A DNA stretch of 64,000 nucleotides from an uncultured Acidimicrobiales bacterium (GCA_937925335.1 CALEWY010000044.1:17035-81034), one strand, 5' to 3'. Numbered from the stretch's first letter, positions 52,255 through 61,199 are shown. Notes: a model not told the origin generated them from the sequence alone. Numbers and translations: made by a program.

Positions 52255-53757
52255 TTAGCGGCGAACGTTGGGGTCGGACTGAGTCACCCGGCTTCGGACG
52301 GTGAACACGCTGTCGCCTGCGAGCACTCCACCACGAGCGAAGAGACGACCGAACTGCCAATTCGACAGACCGAGCTCCGGACGATTGAAGGCGTATTGGC
52401 CGTCAACCCACCGAGTGAATCCATCACCAACGAACGGGGCATCGATCGTCGACCAGAACTGCTCTTGCTCCTGCGCATCCTCCGACACGAGCGAGGCAGT
52501 GAAGCGGGGCGACTGCTCGTTGAACCGCTCGACCGCATCGTCGACAGAATCCACGAGCACCAGCGTGATCTCCGGTGAGGCTTCCCATTCCCACTCCAAG
52601 CCGAGCTGGTCGGCGTCGATCATCTCCGCCATCGCCTCATCGACATCACCCTCGGCTCGGCCGATCGGCACGACCGTGTCGAACCATTCAGCCGGCACAT
52701 GGTTCTTCGCATCACCGACCACGTGGAGCTTCGGGCTCACTCCCGCTCGGTCGGCAGCCGCCTTCAGCCCAGCGAGCACCGCCGGCACCATCGTGCTCGC
52801 AGCGCTCGACACAACGGCACAGGTGTTCAGCGTGTTGCACACCTTGCGATCAAGCGAGGTTGTCACGACCGACGTGAGGCGACCGGTGTCGGCGCTCGCA
52901 CCCGCAACGATCCAACCCCCGCCAGTGCCATGCAGACTCACGGGCACACCGGCCTGGCGAGCGACGGCTCCGAGCTGCGCAACAGCAGGACCGCTCCCCC
53001 GCGCAACGGCCAGCGCGAGCCGCGGATTCGAGAACATCGCATGCCCTGCCGAACGGGCAGCCGAACTCACAAGACTCGCGGAGCCCTCGGGCAGGCCGGC
53101 CGCCGCCATTGCAGGATCCAACGCGTGTTCGACGATCGCGCGGGCCGTGCCGAGCGCATCGGACCCGATCCGGAACACGACGGTGTTGCCGCTGCGCAAC
53201 ACACCGCAGGCATCGGCGAAGACGTTCGGCCTGCCCTCGAAAACAAAGCCGACCACACCGAGGCCAGCCATTCGCTGTTCGATCGACCAACCATCGTGGT
53301 CGACCCGTTCGATGATCGAGTCGCGAGTCGACGGCATCGCTGCCCACCCGCGGAGGCCAGCGATCATGTCGGACCGCATCGAGTGCGAGAGCACTAGGCG
53401 AGTCGTCGACCGGCCTCGCTCTTTGGCGGACGCAACGTCCGCCTCATTCGCAGCGAGGATCGGAGCGAACAGTTCATCATCCGATAGCCGATCAGCGAAG
53501 GCTTCGAAGAACGCCGAGATGGCATCGTCGCTGACGGCACCGATCTTCGCGAAGGCTTCGGACGCTCGGGCGACAGCACGCTCCGCAACGTCCCAATCGT
53601 CAGAACGGATGTGGAGGAGGTCGCCCGTGTCATTGACAACGACGAGCCGGTCGCCCGCTGAGAAGGCCGCCGCCAACTCAGCCGAAACGCTCGTCGTTCG
53701 GTTCCCTCCAAAGATGATGATCTGGTTCGGCTCGAGGCCAGTGAGGTTGTCGATCAC
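52255..53757 (-). CDS. proA: ProA-like glutamate-5-semialdehyde dehydrogenase with N-terminal extension
   Basis: A 500-residue aldehyde dehydrogenase. The body from about residue 60 matches gamma-glutamyl phosphate reductase: GLGVVGFVFEGRPNVFADACGVLRSGNTVVFRIGS (NADPH site), LHGTGGGWIV, and the active Cys in SLDRKVCNTLNTCAVV. Some key ProA positions are changed (the usual VIPRGG segment is not seen), so the substrate may not be glutamyl phosphate. The first 60 residues (NLTGLEPNQIIIFGGNR) form an extra domain unlike standard ProA. It lies 90 bases after amt on the same strand. Confidence 0.75.
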   Translation of the reverse strand: MIDNLTGLEPNQIIIFGGNRTTSVSAELAAAFSAGDRLVVVNDTGDLLHIRSDDWDVAERAVARASEAFAKIGAVSDDAISAFFEAFADRLSDDELFAPILAANEADVASAKERGRSTTRLVLSHSMRSDMIAGLRGWAAMPSTRDSIIERVDHDGWSIEQRMAGLGVVGFVFEGRPNVFADACGVLRSGNTVVFRIGSDALGTARAIVEHALDPAMAAAGLPEGSASLVSSAARSAGHAMFSNPRLALAVARGSGPAVAQLGAVARQAGVPVSLHGTGGGWIVAGASADTGRLTSVVTTSLDRKVCNTLNTCAVVSSAASTMVPAVLAGLKAAADRAGVSPKLHVVGDAKNHVPAEWFDTVVPIGRAEGDVDEAMAEMIDADQLGLEWEWEASPEITLVLVDSVDDAVERFNEQSPRFTASLVSEDAQEQEQFWSTIDAPFVGDGFTRWVDGQYAFNRPELGLSNWQFGRLFARGGVLAGDSVFTVRSRVTQSDPNVRR

Positions 53758-53847
53758 GAGCCGAGTATGGCCGATACCGCCGCCAATCGATCAGCCGATT
53801 CATCCAGAGGATGGAGCCAGCCGTCGATCAGCGGGACGGATCGAGGA

Positions 53848-55062
53848 TCAGTTGTAGGCGGTCTCGGCGTGCTGGCTGGTGTCGAGGCCAACCTGCTCGT
53901 CCTCTTCGCTCGCCCGGATTCCCATCGTGCCGTCGAGGAGCTTGGCGATGATGAAGGTTGCGACGAAGGCGAACACGCCGACGACGACGTTCGCGAACAG
54001 CTGCTCGATGAGTAGACCGGCACCGTCGCCTTCGATCAGGCCACCCTCGGAGATGCCGACGATGCCACCCAGCGGGCTGGCGAACACACCGATGAGAACG
54101 CCGCCGACAAGACCGCCGACCATGTGGACGCCGACGACGTCGAGTGCATCGTCGTAGCCAAACTTGAACTTCAAACGAACGGCGGCGGCACAGGCACAGC
54201 CGGCGACGAGGCCGACACCGAGCGCACCGTTGACGCCCATGAATCCGGCGCCAGGTGTGATTCCGACGAGACCAGCGACCAGGCCGGACGCTGCGCCGAG
54301 CGACGTGTAGTGGCCGTCGACGATCCGCTCGTATGCCAGCCACGACAACATGCCAGCAGCACCGGCGATGAACGTGTTGGCGAACGCTTGGATAGCGATC
54401 GTGTCGGCCGCGAAGGCAGAGCCGGCGTTGAAGCCAAACCAACCGAACCACAAAATGCCAGCACCGAGCATCGTGAAGGGAAGGTTGTGCGGGAGCATTG
54501 GCTCTTTCGGCCATCCGTTTCGTTTCCCGAGCACGATCGCCAGTGCCAGCGCGCTCGCACCAGCGGCGACGTGCACGACGGTGCCGCCAGCGAAGTCGAG
54601 GCTGCCACGAGCGTTCAAGAAGCCGCTCTCCGCTCCATCCGGTCCGTTGAATCGGAACACCCACGCCCAAGCCGGGATGAAGACGAAGGTGAACCAGATC
54701 GGGACAAAGGCCAGCCAAGCTGAGAACTTCATTCGATCGGCCACCGCTCCCGAGATGAGTGCAGGTGTGATCGAGGCGAAGGTGAGTGCGAAGAAGACGT
54801 CACGCAGATCATCGCCAGCAATGCCGCGGAGCAGCACAGCGTCGAACGTTCCGAGGAACTCGTTCGTGCCGGTCGAGCTCAGGGAGTAGCCGTAGAGGTA
54901 CCAGATGATCGGGATGATCCCGAGACACACCATGTTCATCATGAGCATGTTCAGCATGTTCTTCGAGCGGGACATCCCGCCGTAGAACAGCGCCAGCCCC
55001 GGCACCATAAACAGCACCAAGGCTGCCGAAGTCAAGATCCACGCGTTGTTACCTGCGTCCAC
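53848..55062 (-). CDS. amt: Ammonium transporter Amt
   Basis: A 404-residue protein with about 11 helices. FMVPGLALFYGGMSRSKNMLNMLMMN is the Amt N-terminal helix with the conserved FYGG. DFAGGTVVHVAAGASALALAIVLG has the first pore His, and VGVHMVGGLVGGVLIGVFAS the second. Ammonia or methylammonium passes through the pore. The C-terminal tail ends ETAYN and carries the usual Asp/Glu-rich segment that contacts PII. No glnK/glnB gene is beside it, unlike the typical amtB-glnK operon. Confidence 0.93.
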   Translation of the reverse strand: MDAGNNAWILTSAALVLFMVPGLALFYGGMSRSKNMLNMLMMNMVCLGIIPIIWYLYGYSLSSTGTNEFLGTFDAVLLRGIAGDDLRDVFFALTFASITPALISGAVADRMKFSAWLAFVPIWFTFVFIPAWAWVFRFNGPDGAESGFLNARGSLDFAGGTVVHVAAGASALALAIVLGKRNGWPKEPMLPHNLPFTMLGAGILWFGWFGFNAGSAFAADTIAIQAFANTFIAGAAGMLSWLAYERIVDGHYTSLGAASGLVAGLVGITPGAGFMGVNGALGVGLVAGCACAAAVRLKFKFGYDDALDVVGVHMVGGLVGGVLIGVFASPLGGIVGISEGGLIEGDGAGLLIEQLFANVVVGVFAFVATFIIAKLLDGTMGIRASEEDEQVGLDTSQHAETAYN

Positions 55063-55196
55063 GAAACGCCCTTCCCACTAGCTCGGATGACAGGTTGCCG
55101 AAACCATGGGTCGGTGAGGTTTCTCAATTGTTTCGGCGATGTGAACTCGGTGGCGCCGACGACACAATGCGGGTCGCGGTTGCGACCGGGCGGGCG

Positions 55197-56351
55197 TCAG
55201 TCGGCTGCAGAGCTTGGTCGCTCGATCCGAACGTGCTCGGCAGCGAGCATGCCGACCAGCACTGCGTCGAGCGCAACGATCAGCCAGACCCCGTCGAGGC
55301 TGCTCGCCCCGAAGAGCAGTACCGCCGCAAGGACGATTCCGGCACCGCGCTCTCGAGCGATCGCGCCGAACGTGCGGAGGGCGCTCAAGCCGATGCCACC
55401 AAGGAACAGCGCAATCCCGCCGAACAACATCGCTCGGAAGGCAAGCGGGGCTTCATCGCCAGGGTGCAACGTCAGCTCTTCCAACCCGGCCGCACCAACG
55501 ACGACGCCGGCAACGATGAACAAATTGAAGTAGGTGTAGTTGTCTCGGGCGAGCGCTGAGCGTGCTGCCCCTTCGGTCTGTTCCACTCGGTGCTCGAGGG
55601 CCGGTTGGACCCGATCGAAGTACGCCCACCACATGAGGCAGCCGAACACGCCCGCTGCGATCAGTGCGATCACCGACGTCGCGGCGAGGCTGTCGCCCTC
55701 TTCGAGCGATTCGACCAACGGCTTACCAACAGCGACGATCACTTCGCCGAGAGCCACGATGATGATGAGACCATGGCGTTCGGCGAAGTGTCCCGCACGC
55801 ATGGTCCAGTCGGTGTCAGTGGTCTTCAAGGTGCCGACCACGTAAAAGCTGATGGCGGCTGTCCATGCGATGACGCGGCCAGCATCGTCGAGAGCCGCTC
55901 CGCCCAACATGAGCACGGCGAATACGCCAGCGGACAGGATGAACGCCCGACCTTGCTGATGCCCGTCGTCGTCCCGGGCGCCTTGCGTGGCAAGCAGGAG
56001 TCCGAGCGACGTGATGATCACGACCGGGATGGCGAAGAGGTAGCCGGAGTTGTCGAGTGCGGTCGACACCGACGCCGCCATCGGCACGCTGGTCGCAGTT
56101 GCGGCGAGGAACACGAGCCGCACGAGTCGGCTGTTCCCCGCAACAGCATTGGCTGCCCAGGTGACCTGAGACCACACCACCCACAAGATGCCGAACACCA
56201 ACGACGCTTGACCGACATGTGTCCAGTCGCGATGGTGAACGAGAAAGCCGACGAGCTGAGAGAACGCAAACACGAACGCGAGATCGAAGAACAACTCGAC
56301 GGGATCTGCAGTGAAATCCTCATCTTGGTCGGGAACGACAAGACCGCGCAT
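55197..56351 (-). CDS. ltrA: Low-temperature-requirement A (LtrA) family membrane protein
   Basis: A membrane protein of about 384 residues and ten helices. DFTADPVELFFDLAFVFAFSQL near the N-terminus is the LtrA signature (ELFFDLxFVFA), and LIIIVALGEVIVAVGKPL is the second conserved region (ERxxLIxxxxxGE). LtrA was found in Listeria as needed for growth in the cold; the mechanism is unknown. ATG at 56351 is preferred because it gives the family-typical leader before the motif; an ATG at 56387 is possible. Confidence 0.85.
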   Translation of the reverse strand: MRGLVVPDQDEDFTADPVELFFDLAFVFAFSQLVGFLVHHRDWTHVGQASLVFGILWVVWSQVTWAANAVAGNSRLVRLVFLAATATSVPMAASVSTALDNSGYLFAIPVVIITSLGLLLATQGARDDDGHQQGRAFILSAGVFAVLMLGGAALDDAGRVIAWTAAISFYVVGTLKTTDTDWTMRAGHFAERHGLIIIVALGEVIVAVGKPLVESLEEGDSLAATSVIALIAAGVFGCLMWWAYFDRVQPALEHRVEQTEGAARSALARDNYTYFNLFIVAGVVVGAAGLEELTLHPGDEAPLAFRAMLFGGIALFLGGIGLSALRTFGAIARERGAGIVLAAVLLFGASSLDGVWLIVALDAVLVGMLAAEHVRIERPSSAAD

Positions 56352-56397
56352 ACGGAAAGATGGGTCGGCTGCATGTGTGCTTTGCATCAGTGGAGCG

Positions 56398-56763
56398 ATG
56401 CCCGACAAGATTCTGACGATGGAAACCGCCGTCGCCACTTGGTTCGCCGACACCTCCAACCCCCTGAGCGATGTCATGCGCGCGGTCCGAGACATCATCA
56501 TGGAAGATCCCGACGTGAGTGAGTGCATCAAGTACCGAGCACCTGCATTCGAAGCGGATGGCTTGATCTGCTACTTCAACTGGTCATCGAAGAAGCGGGT
56601 GAGTCTGATCTTTCCGTCCGGCCGGTCAATCCCTGGAGATCACCCTGACCTCGAAGACGGATCGAACATCCAACGAATGATGTACTTCTCGGACTTGGAC
56701 GATGTCGCAGCGAAAGCGAGCAACCTCCGCGAAGTGATTGATGCCTTCCACGCCTCACGATGA
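56398..56763 (+). CDS. DUF1801 family protein
   Basis: A 121-residue protein with the DUF1801 pattern: ATWFADTSNPLSDVMRAVRDIIMEDPDVSECIKYRAPAFEADGLICYFNW at the start, then SLIFPSGRSIPGDHPDLEDGSNIQRMMYFSDLDDV. The family is related to YdhG and is small and cytoplasmic; function unknown. The ATG at 56398 is divergent from ltrA with 46 bases between starts. Confidence 0.82.
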   Translation: MPDKILTMETAVATWFADTSNPLSDVMRAVRDIIMEDPDVSECIKYRAPAFEADGLICYFNWSSKKRVSLIFPSGRSIPGDHPDLEDGSNIQRMMYFSDLDDVAAKASNLREVIDAFHASR

Positions 56764-56851
56764 CTGTGATGACCGATCGAGTGTCTGACCGGGAGCAGAT
56801 GGCGTCGTGGCGCTCAAGTGTGTGGCGATCGCCGTCGGGTCGGCCAGGTTG

Positions 56852-57457
56852 ATGACCGATCCGCGCGACATACGAGGTATCTACGACCGCCAGGCCGAAC
56901 GCTATGACTCTGACCGATCTCGCAAGCTCGTCGAACGAGGATGGCTCGGACACTTCGCAAGCGGGCTGCCCGATACCGGCCGCGTTCTGGATCTTGGGTG
57001 CGGCGGCGGCGAGCCGATTGCAGGATGGCTTATCGACCAGGGATTCCAGGTAACCGGCGTTGATCTCTCCCTGGCCCTACTCGATCGCGCCCGCTCACGA
57101 TGGCCTGACGGTGATTGGCGTCAGGCCGATATGCGCACCCTCGATCTCGGCGAACGGTTCGACGGGATCATCGGGTGGGACAGCTTCTTCCACTTGACGG
57201 CCGCCGAACAGATCGAGTGCCTTCCTCGCCTTGCAGCACATCTCAAGCCGGCCGGGTCGTTGATGCTCACCGTCGGCCCCGGCGAAGGTGAAGCGATCGG
57301 AACGGTTGGAGGTGAACCGATCTATCACGCCTCTCTCTCACCTGCGCGCTACGCAACGCTGCTCGAAGAGAACGGACTCATCCTCACAGCATTTCAGGCG
57401 GAGGACGCCGACTGCACCGATCACACGGTTCTCATCGCTCGGTCGCTCGAGGCGTAG
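56852..57457 (+). CDS. SAM-dependent methyltransferase
   Basis: A 201-residue class I methyltransferase. Motif I is RVLDLGCGGGEPIAGWL, the acidic loop after strand 2 is VTGVDLSLALLDRAR, and IIGWDSFFHLTAAEQ is the motif IV region. Substrate unknown. The ATG at 56852 gives the usual start (TDPRDIRGIYDRQAERYD); a GTG at 56807 is a possible extension. Confidence 0.85.
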   Translation: MTDPRDIRGIYDRQAERYDSDRSRKLVERGWLGHFASGLPDTGRVLDLGCGGGEPIAGWLIDQGFQVTGVDLSLALLDRARSRWPDGDWRQADMRTLDLGERFDGIIGWDSFFHLTAAEQIECLPRLAAHLKPAGSLMLTVGPGEGEAIGTVGGEPIYHASLSPARYATLLEENGLILTAFQAEDADCTDHTVLIARSLEA

Positions 57458-57508
57458 CGCGTCGAAATTCGAGGGTGTCGTCGCCAACAAGATCTACCGT
57501 TCGGCTTC

Positions 57509-58066
57509 ATGGTTGAACATCGCCGAACTGCCCTGGTCGTGATCGACGTGCAGAACGCAATCGACGATCCGATGTGGGGGCCACGAAACAACCCGAATGC
57601 CGAGACGGTGATCGCCGAGCTCTTGGGCGAGTGGCGAGCAGCGGGCCAGCCGGTCATTCATGTTCGTCATGACAGCACCGACTCATCATCCGCTTACCGG
57701 CCAGGCCAGCCGGGGAACAACTTCAAGCCCGAGGCACTGCCACGGGCCGACGAACGGATCGTGGCCAAGCACACCAACAGCGCATTCATCGGCACTGACC
57801 TGGCCGAGACATTGCGCGACTGTTGCGACGCAGTCGTCTACATCGGCGTGATCACGAACAACTCCGTTGAAGCGACGGCGCGCAATTCGGGCAACCTCGG
57901 TTTCGAGTCCTTCGTCGTCGCCGACGCCTGCTGGACGGTCAACACCGTGGATCTCAACGGCCGAACCTGGCCGGCTGACGACGTGCACGCTCTCTCGCTC
58001 GCCAACCTTCACAGCGAGTACGCCACCGTGGTTTCGGCGGCGCAAGCCCGAGCACTCATCAGCTGA
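57509..58066 (+). CDS. Isochorismatase-like hydrolase without the catalytic cysteine
   Basis: A 185-residue protein of the isochorismatase/nicotinamidase fold. ALVVIDVQNAIDDPMWGPRNN has the first catalytic Asp, and RIVAKHTNSAFIGTDL the conserved Lys region. At the usual G..T..C site it reads IGVITNNSVEATARNSGNLGF, where Ser stands in place of Cys, so a cysteine-hydrolase mechanism is unlikely. Some isochorismatases also lack the Cys, so the enzyme could still act on vinyl ethers. The start is ATG at 57509. Confidence 0.85.
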   Translation: MVEHRRTALVVIDVQNAIDDPMWGPRNNPNAETVIAELLGEWRAAGQPVIHVRHDSTDSSSAYRPGQPGNNFKPEALPRADERIVAKHTNSAFIGTDLAETLRDCCDAVVYIGVITNNSVEATARNSGNLGFESFVVADACWTVNTVDLNGRTWPADDVHALSLANLHSEYATVVSAAQARALIS

Positions 58067-58162
58067 ACAAGAATTTCTCGTCGACCTTGTCGATTTCGAC
58101 GTCGTTCACGCGTCATGGTGGTGTCGGCGATGGCCGCCGGCTTCGATTTGAGAGGTTCCGTC

Positions 58163-58516
58163 ATGAAGTACTTCGTTCTCCTTGCCAACTACGGCGAGAT
58201 GAAGCCGTGGGAAGAACAGACGCCCGAAGAACAAGAGGCCGATATGGGGAAACTCATGGCGTTCGACGAAGCATGCAACGCAGCTGATGGTGTCCAGTTG
58301 CTCGGCGGCGAGGCGCTCGGCGATGGTTCGACTGCAACGACACTTCGAACCCGAGGCGGCGAGGTGACCGTCACCGATGGTCCGTTCGCAGAGGCAGCCG
58401 AGCAGATCGGTGGCTACTACGTGATCGACGCGCCAGACCTCGACACCGTGACCAGCCTGTGCAAAGTGTTGCCGGCGTATGACATCGAGATTCGCCCCGT
58501 CCTGGAGATGGGTTAG
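58163..58516 (+). CDS. YCII-related DGPF-domain protein
   Basis: A 117-residue protein. MKYFVLLANYGEM begins the YCII fold and TVTDGPFAEAAEQIGGYYVID contains the DGPF motif. The family is the standard genomic partner of ECF42 sigma factors, and the sigma gene follows 14 bases downstream. It probably acts in the same pathway, but no enzyme activity is known. ATG at 58163 chosen. Confidence 0.88.
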   Translation: MKYFVLLANYGEMKPWEEQTPEEQEADMGKLMAFDEACNAADGVQLLGGEALGDGSTATTLRTRGGEVTVTDGPFAEAAEQIGGYYVIDAPDLDTVTSLCKVLPAYDIEIRPVLEMG

Positions 58517-58530
58517 CCGGGGACGCTTGG

Positions 58531-59751
58531 TTGGCAGATCTATCCGAGCTCGAGCGGCTCTACCGCTCTGAGTGGGGCCGGCTGCTTTCATTGCTGATCG
58601 CCCGAACGCGGCGCCTCGACTTGGCCGAAGATGCGCTGAGCGAGGCGTTCGCTCGAGCGTCTGACCGGTGGCCGACCGAAGGTGTTCCGGACAATCCGCC
58701 AGGCTGGCTCTTCACGACGGCACATCGTGACGTAGTCGGTCGACTGCGAGCCGAGGCGATGGCTGGGCGGAAGGCTCCGCTGTTGGCGGTTCGCCCAGAT
58801 TGGGAGCCGCCGGATGTGTCCGATGAGCTGGCCGACGAACGGCTCCATCTCATTTTGCTGTGCTGCCACCCGGCGGTCCCTGCAGAGTCGCGATCTGCGT
58901 TGGCCCTCCGGCTGGTCATCGGCACACCGACCGAGCAGATCGCCCGGCTGTTCCTCGTGTCTCGACCGACGATGGCAGCGCGGATCACACGGGCGAAGAA
59001 GAAGATCGCGTCGGCCGGGATACCACTCGGAGCTCCGGTGGAGGAAGAACTGCAGGCCCGTCTCGACGAAGTCTGTCGCACGATCTATCTGGCGTTCACC
59101 GCTGGCTACACCCCTGGTGACGGGCCAACGTTGCTGCGCGCCGACCTCGCTGGTGAGGCTGTGAATCTCGCAGCCATCCTGCATCACCTGATGCCGAAGG
59201 CGGATCAGGCACAAGCGCTGCTCGCTCTCTTGTTGCTTCAGCACTCTCGGCGTGATGCCAGGGAGCGACACGGCCTGCTCGTCACCCTCCCCGACCAGGA
59301 CCGATCGACATGGCGGCGAGACGAGATCGAGGCGGGTGCGACGCTCGTCGCCACGCTGCGACCGGGCGACGGCTACGGCGAAGAGCTCCGGCTGCAAGCG
59401 CTGATTGCAGCCGAACACGCAACGGCGCCTTCAAGTGCTGACACGGACTGGGAAACGATCGCCGACATCTACACACAACTCGAGGTCCACACGGGTTCGG
59501 CGGTCGTCCGATTGAATCGAGCGGTCGCGGTCGCCGAAGTGTCAACACCACGAGCCGGGCTCGATCTCCTCGCCGATCTCGACGATCGGCTCCCGAACAA
59601 CCACCGATTGTTCGCCGTTCGGGCAAACCTCGCAAACCGAGCGGGCGACATTGATCTCGCCCGTGTGTCGTTCCAAGTCGCAATCGACCGATGCTCCAAC
59701 ACCGTCGAGCGAGCACACCTCAAAGCCGAACTCTCCACGCTCCCAAACTGA
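58531..59751 (+). CDS. ECF42-type RNA polymerase sigma factor with C-terminal extension
   Basis: A 406-residue protein. The sigma2 region is YRSEWGRLLSLLIARTRRLDLAEDALSEAFARASDRWP and the sigma4 HTH is LRLVIGTPTEQIARLFLVSRPTMAARITRAKKK at about residues 128-165. The long C-terminal extension (about 220 residues) includes YLAFTAGYTPGDGPTLLRADLAGEAVNLAAIL, the TPR-like domain described for ECF42, which seems to replace an anti-sigma factor in control. The DGPF gene lies just upstream. TTG start at 58531. The stop codon is the first bases of a 58-bp hairpin repeat. Confidence 0.92.
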   Translation: MADLSELERLYRSEWGRLLSLLIARTRRLDLAEDALSEAFARASDRWPTEGVPDNPPGWLFTTAHRDVVGRLRAEAMAGRKAPLLAVRPDWEPPDVSDELADERLHLILLCCHPAVPAESRSALALRLVIGTPTEQIARLFLVSRPTMAARITRAKKKIASAGIPLGAPVEEELQARLDEVCRTIYLAFTAGYTPGDGPTLLRADLAGEAVNLAAILHHLMPKADQAQALLALLLLQHSRRDARERHGLLVTLPDQDRSTWRRDEIEAGATLVATLRPGDGYGEELRLQALIAAEHATAPSSADTDWETIADIYTQLEVHTGSAVVRLNRAVAVAEVSTPRAGLDLLADLDDRLPNNHRLFAVRANLANRAGDIDLARVSFQVAIDRCSNTVERAHLKAELSTLPN

Positions 59752-59806
59752 CTGTTGTCTCTGAGACCACAGTCGGTTCCAGACCGGCTGCGGTCTCAGA
59801 GACCGC
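59749..59806. repeat. 58-bp hairpin repeat, copy 1
   Basis: It begins with the TGA of the sigma factor gene and contains inverted arms around the short loop tccag: tctctgagaccacagtcggt on the left and a near-complement (accggctgcggtctcagaga) on the right. Copy 2 at 60954-61011 differs at one base. It is probably a terminator-like element, without a T-tract. Confidence 0.75.
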
Positions 59807-59995
59807 CGCTGGTGCTCGTTGGCGACCTGTTCAAGAGCCACACCCGGATCGCGGTTGCCCGCAACACGAACCACGTGATCGCGGAACTTCGCGGCGATCG
59901 GCCTTCGGTATTGCAACATCGGTCCAGACTCACCCGCAGGCAAGTCACGTCAGATGCCACCTATCCATACAGCAGACCCTCCGATCTGTGGCCGG

Positions 59996-60017
59996 GTAGC
60001 AGCTGGCTCGCTGCTAC
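59996..60017 (+). promoter_or_regulatory. Hairpin just before the lipoprotein start
   Basis: GTAGCAG (59996-60002) pairs with CTGCTAC (60011-60017) around an eight-base loop, ending one base before the GTG start. It could hide the ribosome-binding region. The gap from 59807 to 59995 shows no gene; one frame is open through it in line with the lipoprotein but has no family signal. Confidence 0.4.
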
Positions 60018-60018
60018 C

Positions 60019-60930
60019 GTGGCCGCCGTGCGGTCGCGAGTAATTCCCTTGTTTCTCGCCACGGTGGTGCTGTCGGGTTGCGGTGCCGCTGGGCTTGGTG
60101 ACGACTCTGCGACTCTCAGCGCAGCTGATATCGCCGAATCGGGTACGCGGCAAGACTTTGTCGACAGCGTGGCACCTTTGTTAGGGGGCGAAGTGATCGA
60201 CATCAACTCGACACTTCAGGCCGTGATGCCTGACTTGCCGGCGGTCGATTACGGCTCAGAACCGGTCGAGGTGTTCGACTTTCGTGCGTCTATTGAAGAA
60301 CAAGAAGAAGGTTACGAAGCGAGGCGACAGGCCGTGTTTCAAACCGCTGAACAAGCCAGCTCAGTTATCGCTCGACTTGAACAGAACACTGTTGCTGGCT
60401 TTGCCTACGTCGAAACAACGGAGAGTTCAGGGGAAGGACTCATCGGCGAAGCAATTATCACCGATACCTCTGTCCGGTTTGTCGCCGATGAAGACGACGA
60501 TGACCGTCTGATCTTCGTTGTCAAGACCGAATCTGACAGCTCGATCACCCAGATCTCTGTGGTCAGGTTGTCGTTGTTAGACGAACCAGTTGAATTGGCT
60601 GAATTTGCCGGCATCTACTCAGGCTGGGCGAGCGACTACCCAATCGATGATGAGGTCCAGATTGTCAGCATGTCGGTGGCACGTCGTTTTCAGGGACTCA
60701 CTCTCTTCGTTCCGCCGATTTCTTTCTCAATGGAACTCCGATCAGAGACGCAGTCCGGACCGGAACTCGTGGCCGAGTTCGAAGAGAACGCAATCGCTCA
60801 AGGGTGGACAAAAACTGCAGTTGACGACCGTGACAACTTTTTCACCCATCCAGATGGCTATAGCGTCACAGTAAGCAACGGCGGACCAACCTTTTCCATC
60901 GAAACAGAGGTTGACCTCGCTACTGGCTAG
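60019..60930 (+). CDS. Putative lipoprotein with atypical codon use
   Basis: From the GTG at 60019 (or 60028) this is a protein of about 300-303 residues with a signal peptide and lipobox LSGC, so it should be lipid-anchored outside the cell. The mature protein is acidic and Ser/Glu-rich, with a conserved-looking C-terminal segment (EFEENAIAQGWTKTAVDDRD). No family is recognised. Codon use is less GC-biased than its neighbours and includes two TTA codons (60181 and 60577), rare in this window. A hairpin (59996-60017) precedes the start, and 58-bp repeats lie on both sides. It looks like a foreign or recently arisen cassette. Confidence 0.75.
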   Translation: MAAVRSRVIPLFLATVVLSGCGAAGLGDDSATLSAADIAESGTRQDFVDSVAPLLGGEVIDINSTLQAVMPDLPAVDYGSEPVEVFDFRASIEEQEEGYEARRQAVFQTAEQASSVIARLEQNTVAGFAYVETTESSGEGLIGEAIITDTSVRFVADEDDDDRLIFVVKTESDSSITQISVVRLSLLDEPVELAEFAGIYSGWASDYPIDDEVQIVSMSVARRFQGLTLFVPPISFSMELRSETQSGPELVAEFEENAIAQGWTKTAVDDRDNFFTHPDGYSVTVSNGGPTFSIETEVDLATG

Positions 60931-60953
60931 AGGGCGAACGGGTCTGCCCAGCG

Positions 60954-61011
60954 TGACTGTTGTCTCTGAGACCACAGTCGGTTCCAGACCGGCTGTGGTC
61001 TCAGAGACCGC
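60954..61011. repeat. 58-bp hairpin repeat, copy 2
   Basis: Nearly identical to 59749-59806, one base different (ctgt for ctgc). It starts 23 bases after the lipoprotein stop. Its arms are complementary over about 20 bases with a single G-T type mismatch, so it is the better hairpin. Terminator role likely. Confidence 0.75.
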
Positions 61012-61100
61012 AGTGGGTCGGAAGGGGCGCGCCCGAGGGCGTCGGCCGAAAACAGTGCGATCTCGCGGGATCCCTGCAGCTGCACGTTGAAGCGGGGGGT

Positions 61101-61125
61101 GGCTGCGGTCTCAGAGATCGCAGCC
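61101..61125. repeat. Third CTCAGAG palindrome near the MFS gene
   Basis: Arms ggctgcggtctc and gagatcgcagcc pair with one mismatch around a single A, repeating the CTCAGAG core of the neighbouring repeats. It lies about 75 bases before the MFS start. Confidence 0.6.
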
Positions 61126-61199
61126 GGTAGATGGCCGGAGAATCTGGTGGTAGTGAGAATCTTCGGAGGGGCGGGTGGCGAGCGGTCTAGGTTGGGCTC

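Noticed and set aside
53848..54718. His/Arg-rich frame opposite or within amt
   Set aside because: It is an out-of-frame shadow; the Amt motifs define the real frame.
59755..60018. Upstream in-frame extension of the lipoprotein
   Set aside because: It would put a 90-residue region before a clear signal peptide and lipobox; the 60019 or 60028 GTG is far more plausible.
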